Below, in pieces: positions 23,369 to 23,468 of a stretch of DNA of 23,468 nucleotides (the stretch's first letter is position 1; each line of letters opens with the position of its first letter). Below the pieces are notes generated by a model, which ran no database searches, was not told where the DNA came from, and worked only from the letters and a program-made list of their open reading frames with translations. A program made the translations under genes and the position numbers. The DNA is from Caryophanales bacterium (GTDB taxonomy: Bacteria > Bacillota > Bacilli > Alicyclobacillales > SLC66). The stretch lies in assembly GCA_027341705.1 (NCBI GenBank), contig DAIELO010000004.1, forward strand, positions 1 to 23,468, read 5' to 3'.

Positions 23369-23468
23369 TTGAGACATGAAAATCGTCAAATGCGACTGAG
23401 TGAGTTGCAAACTACGCTGGAACGGGAACCGTTTTTAACTGATGAAGAACTTGCTTCCCGGTTTTTAG
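23369..23468 (+). CDS. fapR: transcriptional repressor of fatty acid and phospholipid synthesis FapR, 3' end outside the window
   Basis: Only the first 33 codons are present. They read RHENRQMRLSELQ and then LEREPFLTDEELASRF, which matches the N-terminal helix-turn-helix region of FapR, the malonyl-CoA-responsive repressor of fatty acid genes. The start is TTG with GGGGTG seven bases upstream; an internal ATG at 23390 is less likely because it lacks a site. The reading frame is open at the window edge. In Bacillus fapR follows recG directly and is followed by plsX-fabD; here the rsmD-rpmF block lies between recG and fapR. Identification rests on a short segment. Confidence 0.85.
   Translation, partial: MRHENRQMRLSELQTTLEREPFLTDEELASRFL

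Noticed and set aside
1..23468. Search for tRNA genes, CRISPR arrays, insertion sequences, phage or toxin-antitoxin genes
   Set aside because: Apart from the short repeats listed, no repeat arrays, transposase motifs or tRNA-like structures were recognised; nearly all bases are in conserved housekeeping genes.

Overview
The window is a dense stretch of core chromosome from a spore-forming member of the Bacillota, most likely class Bacilli. The evidence is a 26-codon spoVM gene, the PrkC/Stp and RemA genes, and a gene order that closely follows the Bacillus subtilis yloB-yloC-remA-rpoZ-coaBC-priA-def-fmt-rsmB-rlmN-prpC-prkC-rsgA-rpe-spoVM-rpmB-yloU-recG block. The genus cannot be fixed from the sequence alone; an Alicyclobacillus-like relative is a guess. 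All genes lie on the + strand except rpmB. There are no RNA genes, insertion sequences, phage genes or CRISPR arrays, and no accessory island.

Layout. Bases 2-2173 hold the 3' part of a Ca2+-type P-type ATPase, cut by the window edge inside the TGES loop. From 2199 a sigma-A promoter drives yicC and remA. A 100-base gap with a tandem repeat and a weak promoter follows, where guanylate kinase (gmk) would be expected but is absent. Next come rpoZ, coaBC, priA, def, fmt, rsmB, rlmN, stp, prkC, rsgA and rpe (3536-15499), many with 1-8 base overlaps, so this is probably one long operon. spoVM follows with a candidate sigma-E promoter. A shared terminator separates it from rpmB, which runs on the - strand and has a strong promoter. 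Divergent from rpmB are the Asp23-family gene, recG and psd. A 218-base intergenic region with three hairpins separates psd from rsmD, coaD, the patatin-like gene (ylbK type), the PDZ/Lon-like protease (ylbL type), the YceD-family gene and rpmF. The last two have their own sigma-A promoter and a terminator. The window ends in the first codons of fapR.

How the genes work together. The block links translation (def, fmt, rsmB, rlmN, rsgA, rpmB, rpmF, rsmD), coenzyme A synthesis (coaBC, coaD) leading toward lipid synthesis (fapR, psd), replication restart and recombination (priA, recG), and phospho-signalling by the PrkC kinase and Stp phosphatase. Sporulation and biofilm functions are present as spoVM and remA.

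No clearly new system is visible. The points worth a second look are a probable CTG start for yicC, the loss of gmk with an 11-base tandem repeat beside a promoter at the same place, a repeat-built Gly/Thr/Pro tail on PrkC, the structured psd-rsmD intergenic region, the position of psd, and several starts corrected downstream from the longest reading frame (rpoZ, fmt, stp, ylbK, ylbL, yceD). Non-ATG starts are frequent: GTG, TTG and one probable CTG.
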